Positions 46,005 to 56,043 of a DNA stretch of 64,000 nucleotides are shown here, piece after piece (position 1 is the stretch's first letter; every line of letters starts with the position of its first letter). This DNA comes from Colias croceus. Its lineage: Eukaryota; Arthropoda; Insecta; Lepidoptera; Pieridae. The position numbers and the translations under genes are program-made. The stretch spans positions 7,402,501-7,466,500 of the forward strand of contig NC_059553.1 of the NCBI RefSeq assembly GCF_905220415.1, written 5' to 3'. The notes beneath the pieces are model-generated. The model was given only the letters and a program-made list of their open reading frames with translations. It ran no database searches and was not told where the DNA came from.

Positions 46005-46006
46005 TA
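46002..46006 (-). promoter_or_regulatory. UAAUG stop-start overlap between ORF1 and ORF2
   Basis: Minus strand reads ...acacaa TAATG gct...: the ORF1 stop TAA and ORF2 start ATG share bases. In the R1-clade element SART1 the same kind of overlap supports translational coupling (established knowledge); here it is inferred by analogy. Confidence 0.85.
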
Positions 46007-48049
46007 TTGTGTCTCCATAGCCGCTGCCTCAATAGTCGGCGCCTCAGTGGGTGCCGGAGCAGCGAGTGAGGGGGCCTTTGAGCCATCACGCGTCTGCTTT
46101 CCTTTCTTTGCCTTAGTTTTACAGGCTTGGCTCCCAAGCCGCTGATCCGCCGGACGGTTTGCCTCCGCACAGAGGACACAACGTGCGGCAGTGGCAGTGC
46201 ACTGACCAGCCTTGTGTCCGACATCCCCACAACGATAGCAGATATTGCTACGGTCCACTGTAGAAGAGCATAGGGCCTGGACATGCCCCACCTCTAGACA
46301 TTTGAAACAGCGCAGGGGCTTCGGGTCATTCAAACGCACCATAGCCGAGGTCCATCCAACTTGAATGCGGCCTGCTTTTGAAATCTTTTTTGCAGCTACC
46401 ACCGGACAGCTGATCCAGGCCGTGACTATGCCCCTAGGGCCAGCCCGCAAGCCCGTGCATTTAACTTGCTCTGCGGGGCATTCCCCAACACGACACACGG
46501 CAGCTGCAACCTCCTCCGCTGAGGTTGAGTCGTCCAACCCAGTGATACGCAGTTCTTCGCACTTCACTGGCCTGGACACCTTAACCACTTCGCTGTCTAA
46601 GACCTCCCTCAGTTTAACCGCCAGTACATCGGCTTGCTCCGAGCTAGCGGTGCCGGGAACCTCTAATATGCGAGCACCAGTGGCGGACCGCTTAAAGCGA
46701 ACCGCACTTATGCCGATTTCCGCTAGATCAATTTTGGCTTTGGCCTCCTTCAGCACCGAGGCAAAGCTAATTCCACGGTCCTCAGCACCCGGCTGGATTG
46801 CTATCACCACCGCAGACGAAGAGGGAACCCGGAGCTTTCTAACCTTCCGGGTCGGCTGTACACTTCGCTTCTTTTTTTTCCTGTTGCGCTTCCCTACAAC
46901 GGTCCAGCCCTCGTCAGATCGTTGCTGTAAGGTGATAGCACCGGGAGGCGCATTGGCACTTGCTTCTTTATCCTTCTCTTTCTGGTTACTGTTTTTCTTT
47001 CCCCCGCCCTTTTTCTTTGACCCACCCTGCGAGGGTATTGCACCCGTGGTTGCATGACTTTCGGCTGCTCTGGGCACAGGCTCGGTCCTTGCAAGAGCTG
47101 CTCTGCTTCTCGATGCGGGTATTCTGGCCGCAGGAAGTGGAGGGAAGCTCTCGGGTGGTGCAGGGTCTTTTTCCCGCTCTAATGCTCTACGGTCGGAGCG
47201 GTCCGCTGCTAGCGGAGGTCGGAGACGCTTTTCCGGGAGCAGCCGGTCGCTGATACTATCCAGCCTGGCGCTCACCATTTCACCGACCTGATGCATTATT
47301 TCCTTTATCAGGTCGGCGTTTCCTCCACTGGGACCTGCAGTTTGGGCCGCTTTCAGCTCAGCTACTTCCTTGCGCAGGCCATCCAGCTCTGCCTGCAATC
47401 GGTCGTTCGCAGCTTGAAGGCGGCGGGTTTCTTCCGACGTTGTACGCTCCTGCAAAAGTCCCGCCGCCTCGCGGATCACATCGGAGGCCTCCTTAAGGTC
47501 CCGCACGAAGCCACCTTTCAAATTGCGGGATTTCGTCCGGACCTCGTTTATTGAGGCTAGCCCTGCTTCAATGCGACGGCCTAGAGCAGCTGCCGTCTCC
47601 GTACCATTTAGCGGAGCGAGAACACTAGGAGCTGATGGTGGAGGGAGGGGAGTAGAGGTCCGCGCCTCATCCGACCGGGGAGGCACACTTGACGGCTCCA
47701 AATCACTCCTGTCGCTCCTGTCGCTTCCTAACTCCCTCTGCTGGGCCCGCAAATATGCCTGCCTCGTAACACTCGCCTGTGTTGAGGTGGCTGGGCGCCC
47801 TTTACCCCTTTTAGAGCGGTTCGCTCTACGCACTCCCTCCTCGTCCGTAGAAAAGGCCGAGCAGCTAGCGTCAGGAGACCGCCTTCGCTTCGCCCAAAGT
47901 CGGTCTTCCTCGTACGAAACTGAGCGCAGCGTAGCCACACTGTTCGCTGAGCCTGCGCTTGCCATCCCTATATCCGAAATGGTCGAACCGTTCAGCCCAG
48001 CTCGACCGGGAGCACCTCTGTCTGAGGAGGAACCCCCTCTGACAGGCAC
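46004..48049 (-). CDS. Retrotransposon ORF1: gag-like nucleic-acid-binding protein
   Basis: 681 codons counted from GTG 48049; the first ATG in frame is at 47965 (residue 29), while the frame is open with no ATG up to the element's 5' end. Layout: Ser/Arg/Pro-rich N-terminus, a predicted coiled coil at about residues 175-240 (Leu/Glu/Lys-rich, LQAANDRLQAELDGLRKEV), a Lys-rich stretch near 345-415, an RNA-recognition-like region, then three zinc knuckles from residue 581: CFKCLEVGHVQALC, CYRCGDVGHKAGQC and a variant CVLC...C. This protein coats the element RNA and helps bring it to the nucleus. Its stop overlaps the ORF2 start. Confidence 0.93.
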   Translation of the reverse strand: MPVRGGSSSDRGAPGRAGLNGSTISDIGMASAGSANSVATLRSVSYEEDRLWAKRRRSPDASCSAFSTDEEGVRRANRSKRGKGRPATSTQASVTRQAYLRAQQRELGSDRSDRSDLEPSSVPPRSDEARTSTPLPPPSAPSVLAPLNGTETAAALGRRIEAGLASINEVRTKSRNLKGGFVRDLKEASDVIREAAGLLQERTTSEETRRLQAANDRLQAELDGLRKEVAELKAAQTAGPSGGNADLIKEIMHQVGEMVSARLDSISDRLLPEKRLRPPLAADRSDRRALEREKDPAPPESFPPLPAARIPASRSRAALARTEPVPRAAESHATTGAIPSQGGSKKKGGGKKNSNQKEKDKEASANAPPGAITLQQRSDEGWTVVGKRNRKKKKRSVQPTRKVRKLRVPSSSAVVIAIQPGAEDRGISFASVLKEAKAKIDLAEIGISAVRFKRSATGARILEVPGTASSEQADVLAVKLREVLDSEVVKVSRPVKCEELRITGLDDSTSAEEVAAAVCRVGECPAEQVKCTGLRAGPRGIVTAWISCPVVAAKKISKAGRIQVGWTSAMVRLNDPKPLRCFKCLEVGHVQALCSSTVDRSNICYRCGDVGHKAGQCTATAARCVLCAEANRPADQRLGSQACKTKAKKGKQTRDGSKAPSLAAPAPTEAPTIEAAAMETQ

Positions 48050-48190
48050 TCTGCTGCCTCTTCTATTATTCCTTTTAGCACGTGCCCTAGCGGCACGCGT
48101 CTCTGAACCCCTTGGTTCATTCCCATCATTATAAATAAAATCATTATCCGTTATAGCGCCAAAGTCGTCGGGATCAGTCCGGTTTTTTAG

Positions 48191-48204
48191 ATCCCTACCA
48201 CGCC
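48191..48204. repeat. Target site duplication, right copy
   Basis: atccctaccacgcc directly after the element's 5' end (ggttttttag on the + strand); the interrupted small element continues with tgattcgacg. Confidence 0.93.
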
Positions 48205-48304
48205 TGATTCGACGTATTTCTGTAGTTGCATCCTATAGTAATTTTTTTTTTTGAAAAATAAGGTCATAAAGAAGTTTCACTTCTTACGTATGTACACGCA
48301 CACA

Positions 48305-49940
48305 TTTTTTGTTTATATCATGTAACCTGCTTGTTAATATTATCGTTCAAAAAGCTTTTTAAATTTGGAGTTTTATTAATACGTCATTTAGTATAGATAG
48401 GTACCAAGTAGATACTCGTTATTTAATCGAAATGATATGTTTGTATTATGGCGTTCTAATTTTCTTCTCTAGTATTAAATTAAATTAATTTCTCTTATTA
48501 TATCTACGTTCTTGCATCCTTAATTAATGTTTTAAAAACATCTCATAAATCATAATATCTTTCCCGCAATTTGCACATGTATTACATAGTAGGTATAAAA
48601 TTATTTTACAAAAATATTTAGAGAAATTTTTCACATTATGTGGCTACGTTTACGACACCTCGCTTTAATAAGTTTATATTTTAAAAATTATTTTGTGGCC
48701 AAGCGAAAAACGTGCGCTAGCGTAAAATTAAATTAAATGCTAGTCTTGCTATTTCATACTGAAACTGGGGTAAAAATGTTTGCAACGGGAATGTCGATAA
48801 CTCTTAAACGAATTCAGTTATCGTTTCGAATCCAATAGTATATATTTGTATTTTAGGTAGTTTTGTACTCGTGTGTTGCCTGCCAAATTTTAAATTCGTA
48901 CTGTCATTTCAAGCCTTCTAGATTAGTTCTGTTTAGCTTATCTTACTCCAGTGTACTAAATATATATCTATCTGTGACTGTGATAAATATCAAACTCTAC
49001 GAGCCCAATGAACTGTAGCAAAACTAATCTTAATCTAATTATTATGTAGATACCTATTATAATTTCACATTTCATAGTACGTAGGTAGTAGATAATTATC
49101 CGTGTCTTTGTTATTTTTATCTCACTTCTATTAAGCATTTATCCAGTTGCCAAATATGTAAATTATTTTGTCGCACTGCGTTACTTTTAACTATATTATC
49201 AACAAATACATATATATAAATTTGTTTCATCTGCATATTTAACGTCAGATAATAATGAAATGTTGCTAGTATAAAAGCACTATAAACTTTTCACTATTCC
49301 GAGCTAATATTTTTTCGGTGATCCTAGCTTATGTACTCGTGAAAAGGGTTCAATAATCGGCTATTGAATGCCCAAATTTAAAATATAATGAAATAATACT
49401 AAAGTCCACAAAAGCTCATATTTATTACGACTCAAATGTTCTTTGAGTAAAGGTATGATTTTTATGATATTAATCAACTAAAAGCATGGTGCTAATATTG
49501 CTACCCAAAAAGCACCTATATTTATCACAAATTGACTAAAAGGCAAGTTCAAATACTTAGATGATGAAATCAAAGATCTCAGACTGGAAAGATTAAATAT
49601 GTAAATTGTCTTAATCGTTATGGTTCTTAGTTGTGCTTGGTGGTCAAAGTTTGTGATGTTTTGAATCCAATGTTTTAGCGTATTACGTTTATGAATAATT
49701 TGCATAGTAAAATATCGTAAAACTTCTTCTTATTTTATCTAGTGCTTTAATTAGACACATTTTAAGTGCTTTCAAAGTATTAAGATTTTACAAATGAAAT
49801 TTGACATCGCCCTTGTAAAGTCAACTTTAATTATGATATTTCGGAAGCCTTATAATTTATGAAGTATACACATTAATGTTTAAGAAACAGTACTCAAAAG
49901 GATATAGGACTTGTATACATTATTATACAGTTACAATATA
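48305..49940. other. Trpm intron, no feature recognised
   Basis: AT-rich. The ORF at 49478-49705 (minus) has no family signal. Confidence 0.45.
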
Positions 49941-49950
49941 CCTAATATTA

Positions 49951-50680
49951 AAAAATAACTGCGTTAAAAACAACCGACTTCAAAAACGGAAAAGTAAGAA
50001 ATAAAAAAGATTTGATATTATTAATTACTACATATTATTTTTATGTGCTATTTACTAAAAAGGTTTGATGTCGGTGCATGGGCTTAATACTAAGTGCTTA
50101 GTGTTTGGCACCGACTTCAAACCTATTTAATAAATAGCACATAAAAATAATATGTAGTAATTAATAATATCAAATCTTTTTTATTTCTTACTTTTCCGTT
50201 TTTGAAGTCGGTTGTTTTTAACGCAGTTATTTTTATTTAATACTTTTTAGTGTATTTTTCAACACGAATCAAACGAGCCCAAACTCGATAAAGTTGAGTC
50301 AATATATTACTGAGTTCCTATGGCCCCCTTCCGATTCCATCATCAGATCAGCTCCATGTCATGATAATGTTTCATCGCTATCCAATTTACATTCGTATAC
50401 AAAATTTCAGCTCAATCGGATACCGGGAAGTGAATCAAAGTTACTTGCTACATTGAAATTAAGTCATCGAGTACAGACAAAAATGCTCATAAAATAAAAA
50501 CTACTAGGCCTAGCCGAATAAAATTTTTATGGGACCAATTCGACACCATCCCGCATCGAAAAAAAAAAGAATCACGTAAATCGGTTTAGAAACCTCGGAG
50601 TAATCGGTGTACATACATAAAAAAAAAAAAAATATATACCGGCCGAATTGATAACCTCCTCCTTTTTTTTGAAGTCGGTT
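49951..50680 (-). mobile_element. Long 'aaccgactt' element with a foldback end
   Basis: The right part (50505-50680) is an inverted copy of the repeats at 28036 and 30406 (atgggaccaattcgacacca, gtaatcggtgtacatacata, tttgaagtcggtt). The left part is a near-perfect palindrome: 49951-50054 and 50131-50235 are inverted copies of about 104 bp, around a loop that itself pairs (aggtttgatgtcggtgc / gcaccgacttcaaacct). Both arms carry the family end aaaaacaaccgacttcaaa. Confidence 0.85.
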
Positions 50681-51004
50681 AAAAATGAATAGGATAGCGC
50701 TTACTGAACGCATGAGACTATTTATCGAGAGATTCAATAGGTACTCAATTTGTAAGTATAACGTTCGTGTTAAAGTTCTGATTTAGAAATCCTAATCTTC
50801 ATTTGAAAAATTACTTATACCTATATATTAATGGTCATAACGCGCTCGGTAAGTTTTCTATAGTATTGCGAGACTGAGCGCGTTGGAAACTAAGATTCCT
50901 GTTCCATCGCTTGCTGTCTCCGATAGCCTTTTTTTATTTCGTATATTTCCTAATTTTACCGAAAATATCCGAAAACCGATGATAATTCCTATAATTTATC
51001 ACAG

Positions 51005-51194
51005 ATAACAGTATTCCGCATCCAAGAACGAGCAGAAGGTGGAGAGGTCCAAGAGCTAGATCAAGTGATTCTTACAGCATTATTCCGAGCACAGCACTTG
51101 TCGCCCAGTGAGCAACTGTCGTTGGCGCTTACTTGGAACAGAGTGGATATCGCGAGGTCAGAGATCTTCGTTTATGGACAGGAGTGGCCGAGAG
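51005..51194 (+). CDS. Trpm: Trpm exon h
   Basis: Acceptor aatttatcacag, donor g|gtgggt. The exon must start at 51005 (ATA ACA GTA) rather than at the later AG, because only that restores the family sequence ITVFRIQE after KKNL. It continues LDQVILTALFRAQHLSP, EQLSLALTWNRVDIAR and SEIFVYGQEWPRG, and leaves phase 1. It encodes helical ankyrin-like TRPM sequence. Confidence 0.95.
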
Positions 51195-52073
51195 GTGGGT
51201 TTAACTACTATAATATAAATGTATTTGTTGTATGTTTGTTTACGAATACACGCAAGGTTTCGGTACGGTAAGGAGAAAGGGAAATTTAGGGGACATTTCT
51301 GTAAAATATTTTAATCATGAATGTATTGTGTTTTTTTATTTAGGAAAGTTTAACTAATTTTTTAAAGAAAAAAATACGATATTTCAGATAAAATTAAATA
51401 CTATGCGCGATAATATATTTATCTACTAGTAATAGGTCGAGGTAGTACATTCTTTGCTTATTTATTAGTAAGGGCAGAACATTTTAGAGCAAATTGGTTC
51501 CTTGCATTAGACAGGCTACCGCATTCCGACCGCAACTGTTTTACAAAAAAGGTAACAACCTTCCTCGCACTGAAAATCAGCGAATTATTTTCTTTCTTTC
51601 ACATTAAAACGAAGTTAGTACCCTATTTTTCGATAAATGGTTAGTTTATTTATTGACACAGTTCATTATTTCTATTGATTGTTCATGCGTTTAATGCTTT
51701 TTTAAAGACTCAAATAAATTAGTTCATATAAAATTTATTTTAAAACGTTCTTAATAACACAAGCAATAATTTGCTACATCAAATTCCAATCTAAAATCTC
51801 TATTGTATAGTAAAACTCACGATCGGTTTGCAAAGTAATTTCCCGCGAACAATTCAGAATAACGTAACAAAACTCAATCGAAGTTCTATTGAAGCTGAGC
51901 TAATGTACAAAGGTAAATAAACATTGGAAATCAGGACCACCTAAGGGCCACGTTGAATTTTTGATGAACGGAGCGACTTTTAATTAAACTGTTTTTAATT
52001 GAGGCGGAATTCAAACCCGCATCTTTTGCCAGAAGTTGGCTTAGACTTCTTCGCAATATCACTACAGTCATAA

Positions 52074-52227
52074 GACAAAGTCGCTCTCTCTGTCTTAAAT
52101 CTTTAAAACTACGCAACGGATTTTGATGTGGTTTTTTTAATAGATAGAGTGATTCAAGAGGAAGGTTTTAGTATACAATTTATTAGGTTTTAGATAAAGC
52201 GGGCGAAGCCGCGGGCGGTAAGCTAGT
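52074..52227 (+). repeat. RTE/SINE-like repeat, copy of 8217-8392
   Basis: acaaagtcgctctctctgtc, actacgcaacggattttgat, agagtgattcaagaggaagg and the gcgggcggtaagctagt end. Confidence 0.78.
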
Positions 52228-52693
52228 TAGAAATATACGAAAGCTGTTGTTCATAAATAAGGTATTTCGTTATCGTTTTTAAAAACCTTAATTTTTATAT
52301 CCTGTTATATTTGTTAAGAATATTTTTGCTACTTGTATAGTTTCTGCATATAAATATGTGATTATGTAGGATGTAGGATATAGGATTTCTTAACGTGAAT
52401 CATTTCACTTTTCAGTTAGTTGTGGGCCTCAAAATATCTTAATCCGTTCCATTGTTCAAATCAAAGTCAAATTCAGCAATGGAACGTGTTTGCGAATCTC
52501 AAGTTAATGAATACTTTTCAAACAGCAGCTACGATTAATTTGAATGATTAAATTTCGGAAAGGCTTTCGTTATATTTTATGTTCTTTTGCTTCTTTTATT
52601 GCAATTTTTTGTTTAATTTGAAGATTTATAAATAAATAAACAGACTTTTTATTTATTTCTGTACATTTTTTGTTTTAAAAATGGTATACTTAC

Positions 52694-52740
52694 CCTTGTA
52701 GACCACGCGACCTCACACGTCACTTTTAGATACGCGACCA
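52694..52740 (-). CDS. Orphan exon candidate
   Basis: Minus-strand acceptor tctcttaaccctacag and donor agg|gtaagt bound 47 bases. With two leading bases the frame is open: VAYLKVTCEVAWSTR. The splice sites are strong for random intron, but no partner exon or family was found. It may be chance, or an exon of a third antisense gene. Confidence 0.2.
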
Positions 52741-53526
52741 CTGTAGGGTTAAGAGATTTCATCCGTGATTTAAAATAACATACCTACTACCGTGATTAAG
52801 TTGTGGTAAATACAAGTTGGCAACAAGTTTGCGCGTAAACTTAACTAACAACGTAAATAACTTATGTGAGATTATGACACGTGGCTCAGGAAGTTGACAA
52901 GTTTAATTGCGACGTGGAATATTAATCGTATATGAGAATTAAACTGTGTTCCTTATAGAAAAATGTGTTTATTATTAAATTAATTTACCATTAATGTTTC
53001 CAACGTACGTTATAATTATATTTGAACTTATATTATGTAGAAATTAAAGATTTTTTAAAGGATTTTTAACGAAAAAATCTTTAATTTCTAAATGTATATT
53101 TGCGTAAAATCAAACACTAGTACCTAAATACTTAAATTATGTTTTATTATTCAAATTATTGAACGTATTTTAATTATTTATTAATGTAGTATTCATATCG
53201 AAAGCATTATGACACGTTATAGCATTATCTACATAGCTAAACGTGTTAAAACTAAATTTAAAAATTATTGAACTGAGTACAACACCTTCAATGCTGATTC
53301 TTATAAATTTAGCCAATCACCTTCAACTACTCTGAAACGACTGATTTATTATGACTGAAAAAATGCTGCGTTGTTATACGTAAAAAAAAAATTCATAAAG
53401 GGCAGAAATCAATTTCATATTATTGCTTTTAAAATATCTATTTCATCAATTAAAACGCTATTGATTTCAATAAACTAACTAACTTGATATTGTTCTATGT
53501 GTACGTATATTATGTGTGTTGTTTAA
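52741..53526. other. Trpm intron, no feature recognised
   Basis: AT-rich. A local inverted pair atttctaaatgt / tagaaattaaagattttt at 53036-53095 (aaattaaagattttttaaag ... cgaaaaaatctttaatttct) is the only structure. Confidence 0.4.
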
Positions 53527-53940
53527 TGCCCGGTTCCTATATTTGAAAAACGATCCGTTTTAGTTACGAATAGTAGTATAATTAACCAAGCGTAAGCGAA
53601 AATCGTTCCTATAAAAAACGTCTCGTCAAGCAACTTACCGACGGCTTCCTACTAACGGATGGGAGGGTTACTATTAACGAACGGTAAGCATATTGTATGG
53701 AGAAGACAGTTTATCGCGTTCCTATAAATATTTGTAACGTCATTATGCTGTCAAAGTTACTATTCGTATAGCATTTTGTTTACCCGTCGATTTCGGGCGG
53801 TTAAATTCTTACTATTTCATTGTTTCCGCTTCAATATCGAAATGTGGAGTTCAGATAGTGATAGAGAAGTGTTTAATATTATATCGAATTTCGGAAGAAG
53901 ATAGTGGGCGTGAAAGAGTATATATTATAGAGAAGGAGTG

Positions 53941-54251
53941 GATTTTTTTGCGACCCTGGATTCTCACGAATTTCAATTGAGATTTCGACTTGATAAAGAA
54001 TCTGTTGAACAATTACTTCTTGAAATTTATCCAGACGTACGAATAAAAGGAGCCAGGTTAGTTTAATGGAGGCATTAATATTATACCAAACACGTCTAAC
54101 CTTATTACATACCTAATTTATGTTGTCATTTCAGGAATCATGGGGTATCTCCATAACATCAATTACAGTTGACGCTGAGGTTCTATGCTTTAGGCACAAT
54201 ATCGATATCAGTGGCAGACCTATTTCCCTTGGTCACGGCATCACGCGTGAA
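53941..54251 (+). pseudogene. HARBI1-like transposase fragment
   Basis: Exon-like 53941-54056 encodes FQLRFRLDKESVEQLLLEIY and PDVRIKGA(R) up to a donor gttagt; after acceptor catttcag at 54134 it continues NHGVSP, a TAA stop, then LQLTLRFYALGTISISVADL. F-R-x-x-K-x-x-x-x-x-L-L and L-x-x-L-R-F-Y-A-x-G are the N-terminal signature of Harbinger transposases. The DDE domain is missing: the frame ends at 54251 where another repeat starts. Confidence 0.75.
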
Positions 54252-54366
54252 CGGGTGGACCGATTTCGATAATTATTTTTTTATAATATTCCTTGAAGTA
54301 CGAGGATGGTTATTATGGAAAGAAAACATAAACATGTACCAAGGGCGAAGCCGGGGCGGACCACTA

Positions 54367-54370
<4 letters not shown>
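54252..54370 (+). repeat. RTE/SINE-like fragment inserted in the Harbinger element
   Basis: gaacgggtggaccgatttcg, then agggcgaagccggggcggac and cactagt followed by (AT)n. The last part recurs at 54798 because of a tandem duplication. Confidence 0.65.
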
Positions 54371-54407
<37 letters not shown>

Positions 54408-55220
54408 TATGTTTGCAATGTAGAAATCAATTTTTTAAACATTGTATTGTAAATAATAAAAAATAAATAAAAGTACATAATAAAATGGAATAAAAGTTTT
54501 ATTTCTTTATTACAGTTTAATTTTACATAATAATATATGTAACTACATAATATATGCTAAAGAACTGTCCTGTGATTGTTACGCGACAACCCTCCATTGA
54601 TTATCATCTTCTATATTATGTTCCTTAACGCTGTAATAGGCTCTCTGAACTAAATACATTTTTTACATAAGATTTACATTTAGCACTAACAAATTCTTTT
54701 TCTACCGTGTTTCTAGATATTATATTGCTTAATAATATACAAAAATTAATTAGTTATTGTGTGTTCAGTATTTCAATTATTGTGTGTTCAGTATTTCAAG
54801 GGCGAAGCCGGGGCGGACCACTAGTATATATATATATGTATGTCTATGTTTGCAATGTAGAAATCAATTTTTTAAACATTGTATTGTAAATAATAAAAAA
54901 TAAATAAAAGTACATAATAAAATGGAATAAAAGTTTTATTTCTTTATTACAGTTTAGTTTTACATAATAATATATGTAACTACATAATATATGCTAAAGA
55001 ACTGTCCTGTGATTCTTACGCGACAACCCTCCATTGATTATCATCTTCTATATTATATTCCTTAACGCTGTAATAGGCTCTCTGAACTAAATACATTTTT
55101 TACATAAGATTTACATTTAGCACTAACAAATTCTTTTTCTACCGTATGTCTAGATATATTGCTTAATAATATACAAAAATTAATTAGTTATTGTGTGTTC
55201 AGTATTTCAATTATTTCTTC
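54341..55220. repeat. About 440-bp tandem duplication
   Basis: aagggcgaagccggggcgga starts at 54341 and again at 54798; gtctatgtttgcaatgtaga at 54405 and 54842. The copies stay nearly identical (for example gattgttacgcg versus gattcttacgcg) to about 55220; they differ mainly in (AT)n length. Recent duplication inside the Harbinger element. Confidence 0.9.
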
Positions 55221-55257
55221 ATAATATTTGTCCATCATCCTTATTATGTTTGAATTT

Positions 55258-55532
55258 TTTGGCTGAAAATAAAAAGTTTTCCTGGTATTTGACCACTTTT
55301 TGCATTAAATGTGTTGGTCAACGAAGTCCAACATTCATCCTTTAATTTATTCGTAGAAGCATTAGTCTCCTTACTGGTTATAATAATTGAGCAATCTCGT
55401 CTTTACTCATAGCCTTCTTCGATTTCTGTAACAGAAATATATGTTTGACTTTAAAAGTGTCCGAAGCAAAAAGTAAGCGGCAGACGATTTTAAAGAAGAA
55501 ATATAAAGGCGTACTTACCGGCGTAATATCCA
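55258..55532 (-). pseudogene. Harbinger Myb/SANT-like protein fragment
   Basis: Minus strand: MDITP (55532-55519) with donor gtaagt, then after acceptor ttctgttacag at 55426 KSKKAMSKDEIAQLL, a stop or frameshift, and TNKLKDECWTSLTNTFNA then SGQIPGKLF. The C-W-x-x-L-T-N-x-F-N-A block followed by R/P-x-x-L matches the DNA-binding second protein of Harbinger elements. Broken by frameshift. Confidence 0.65.
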
Positions 55533-56043
55533 TTTTTAATAAATATATAAACAGTGGTCGTTGTATTGTTATTCTTTAATTATAAAACTTGACAATGAAT
55601 CATCAATCAACAATGAATGACAATAATTTGACAACTGACAAGCAATGCACGCGTGCGCGAGAAAAACGTTCCGTTTTTGCTTTCTGTGTAACGCATTAGG
55701 TTGTTTAGAAGGAAAATTATCACGCAGATGTCTACAAATATATAGTTCTTTAGTATTAGTTCTTTATTAATAAGAAACTTTATTCTTAAAGTTTATAATT
55801 CGGCTGTGTATTTAACTTATTTTGTCCTGAATTTTGTGTTATTTTAATTTCAATTTGGCTTATAACGAAACGTACATCTGTGAGTGAAGAGGGCTCGGTA
55901 TTTTTATGACCAACGGATGTCCGTCGATAGCACGTCAAGAAATAAAATTGTGGAACGGTAATAACGACTCGTAGTTAGTTCTAGAAAAACGGATAGTAGC
56001 TTTGATACTATGACGATCCGTTGAATATAGGAACCGGGCATAA

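Larger units (their letters stand above)
42472..48190 (-). mobile_element. Full-length R1-clade non-LTR retrotransposon
   Basis: 5.7-kb element on the minus strand: about 140 bp before the first proposed ORF1 start, ORF1 (gag-like), ORF2 (endonuclease plus reverse transcriptase), a 323-bp 3' UTR and a 52-nt poly(A) tail (T run 42472-42523). A perfect 14-bp target duplication atccctaccacgcc flanks it (42458-42471 and 48191-48204). Apurinic-type endonuclease, C-terminal CCHC, overlapping ORFs and three gag zinc knuckles fit the R1 clade (R1, TRAS, SART, Waldo and relatives). Both ORFs are open, so it looks young and possibly still mobile. GC-rich codon use differs sharply from the host introns. 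Confidence 0.95.
42364..48283. mobile_element. Small inverted-repeat element, copy 2, split by a retrotransposon
   Basis: Left part 42364-42471 and right part 48191-48283 together rebuild the same element as copy 1; differences between copies are few (for example gtaacgtttttt for gtaacatttttt). Both copies carry the cgcacacatttttt spacer downstream, so they form a head-to-tail dimer with a unit of about 222 bp. Confidence 0.85.
53527..56040. mobile_element. PIF/Harbinger transposon, decayed
   Basis: Ends tgcccggttcctatatttg and caaatc-type complement (gaatataggaaccgggca), both followed inward by acgatccgtt, with TAA on each side (53524-53526, 56041-56043). Inside are a HARBI1-like transposase fragment on + and a Myb/SANT-like second ORF fragment on -, the two-gene layout of Harbinger elements. 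2.5 kb; another repeat and a 440-bp duplication have been inserted in the middle. Confidence 0.85.
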
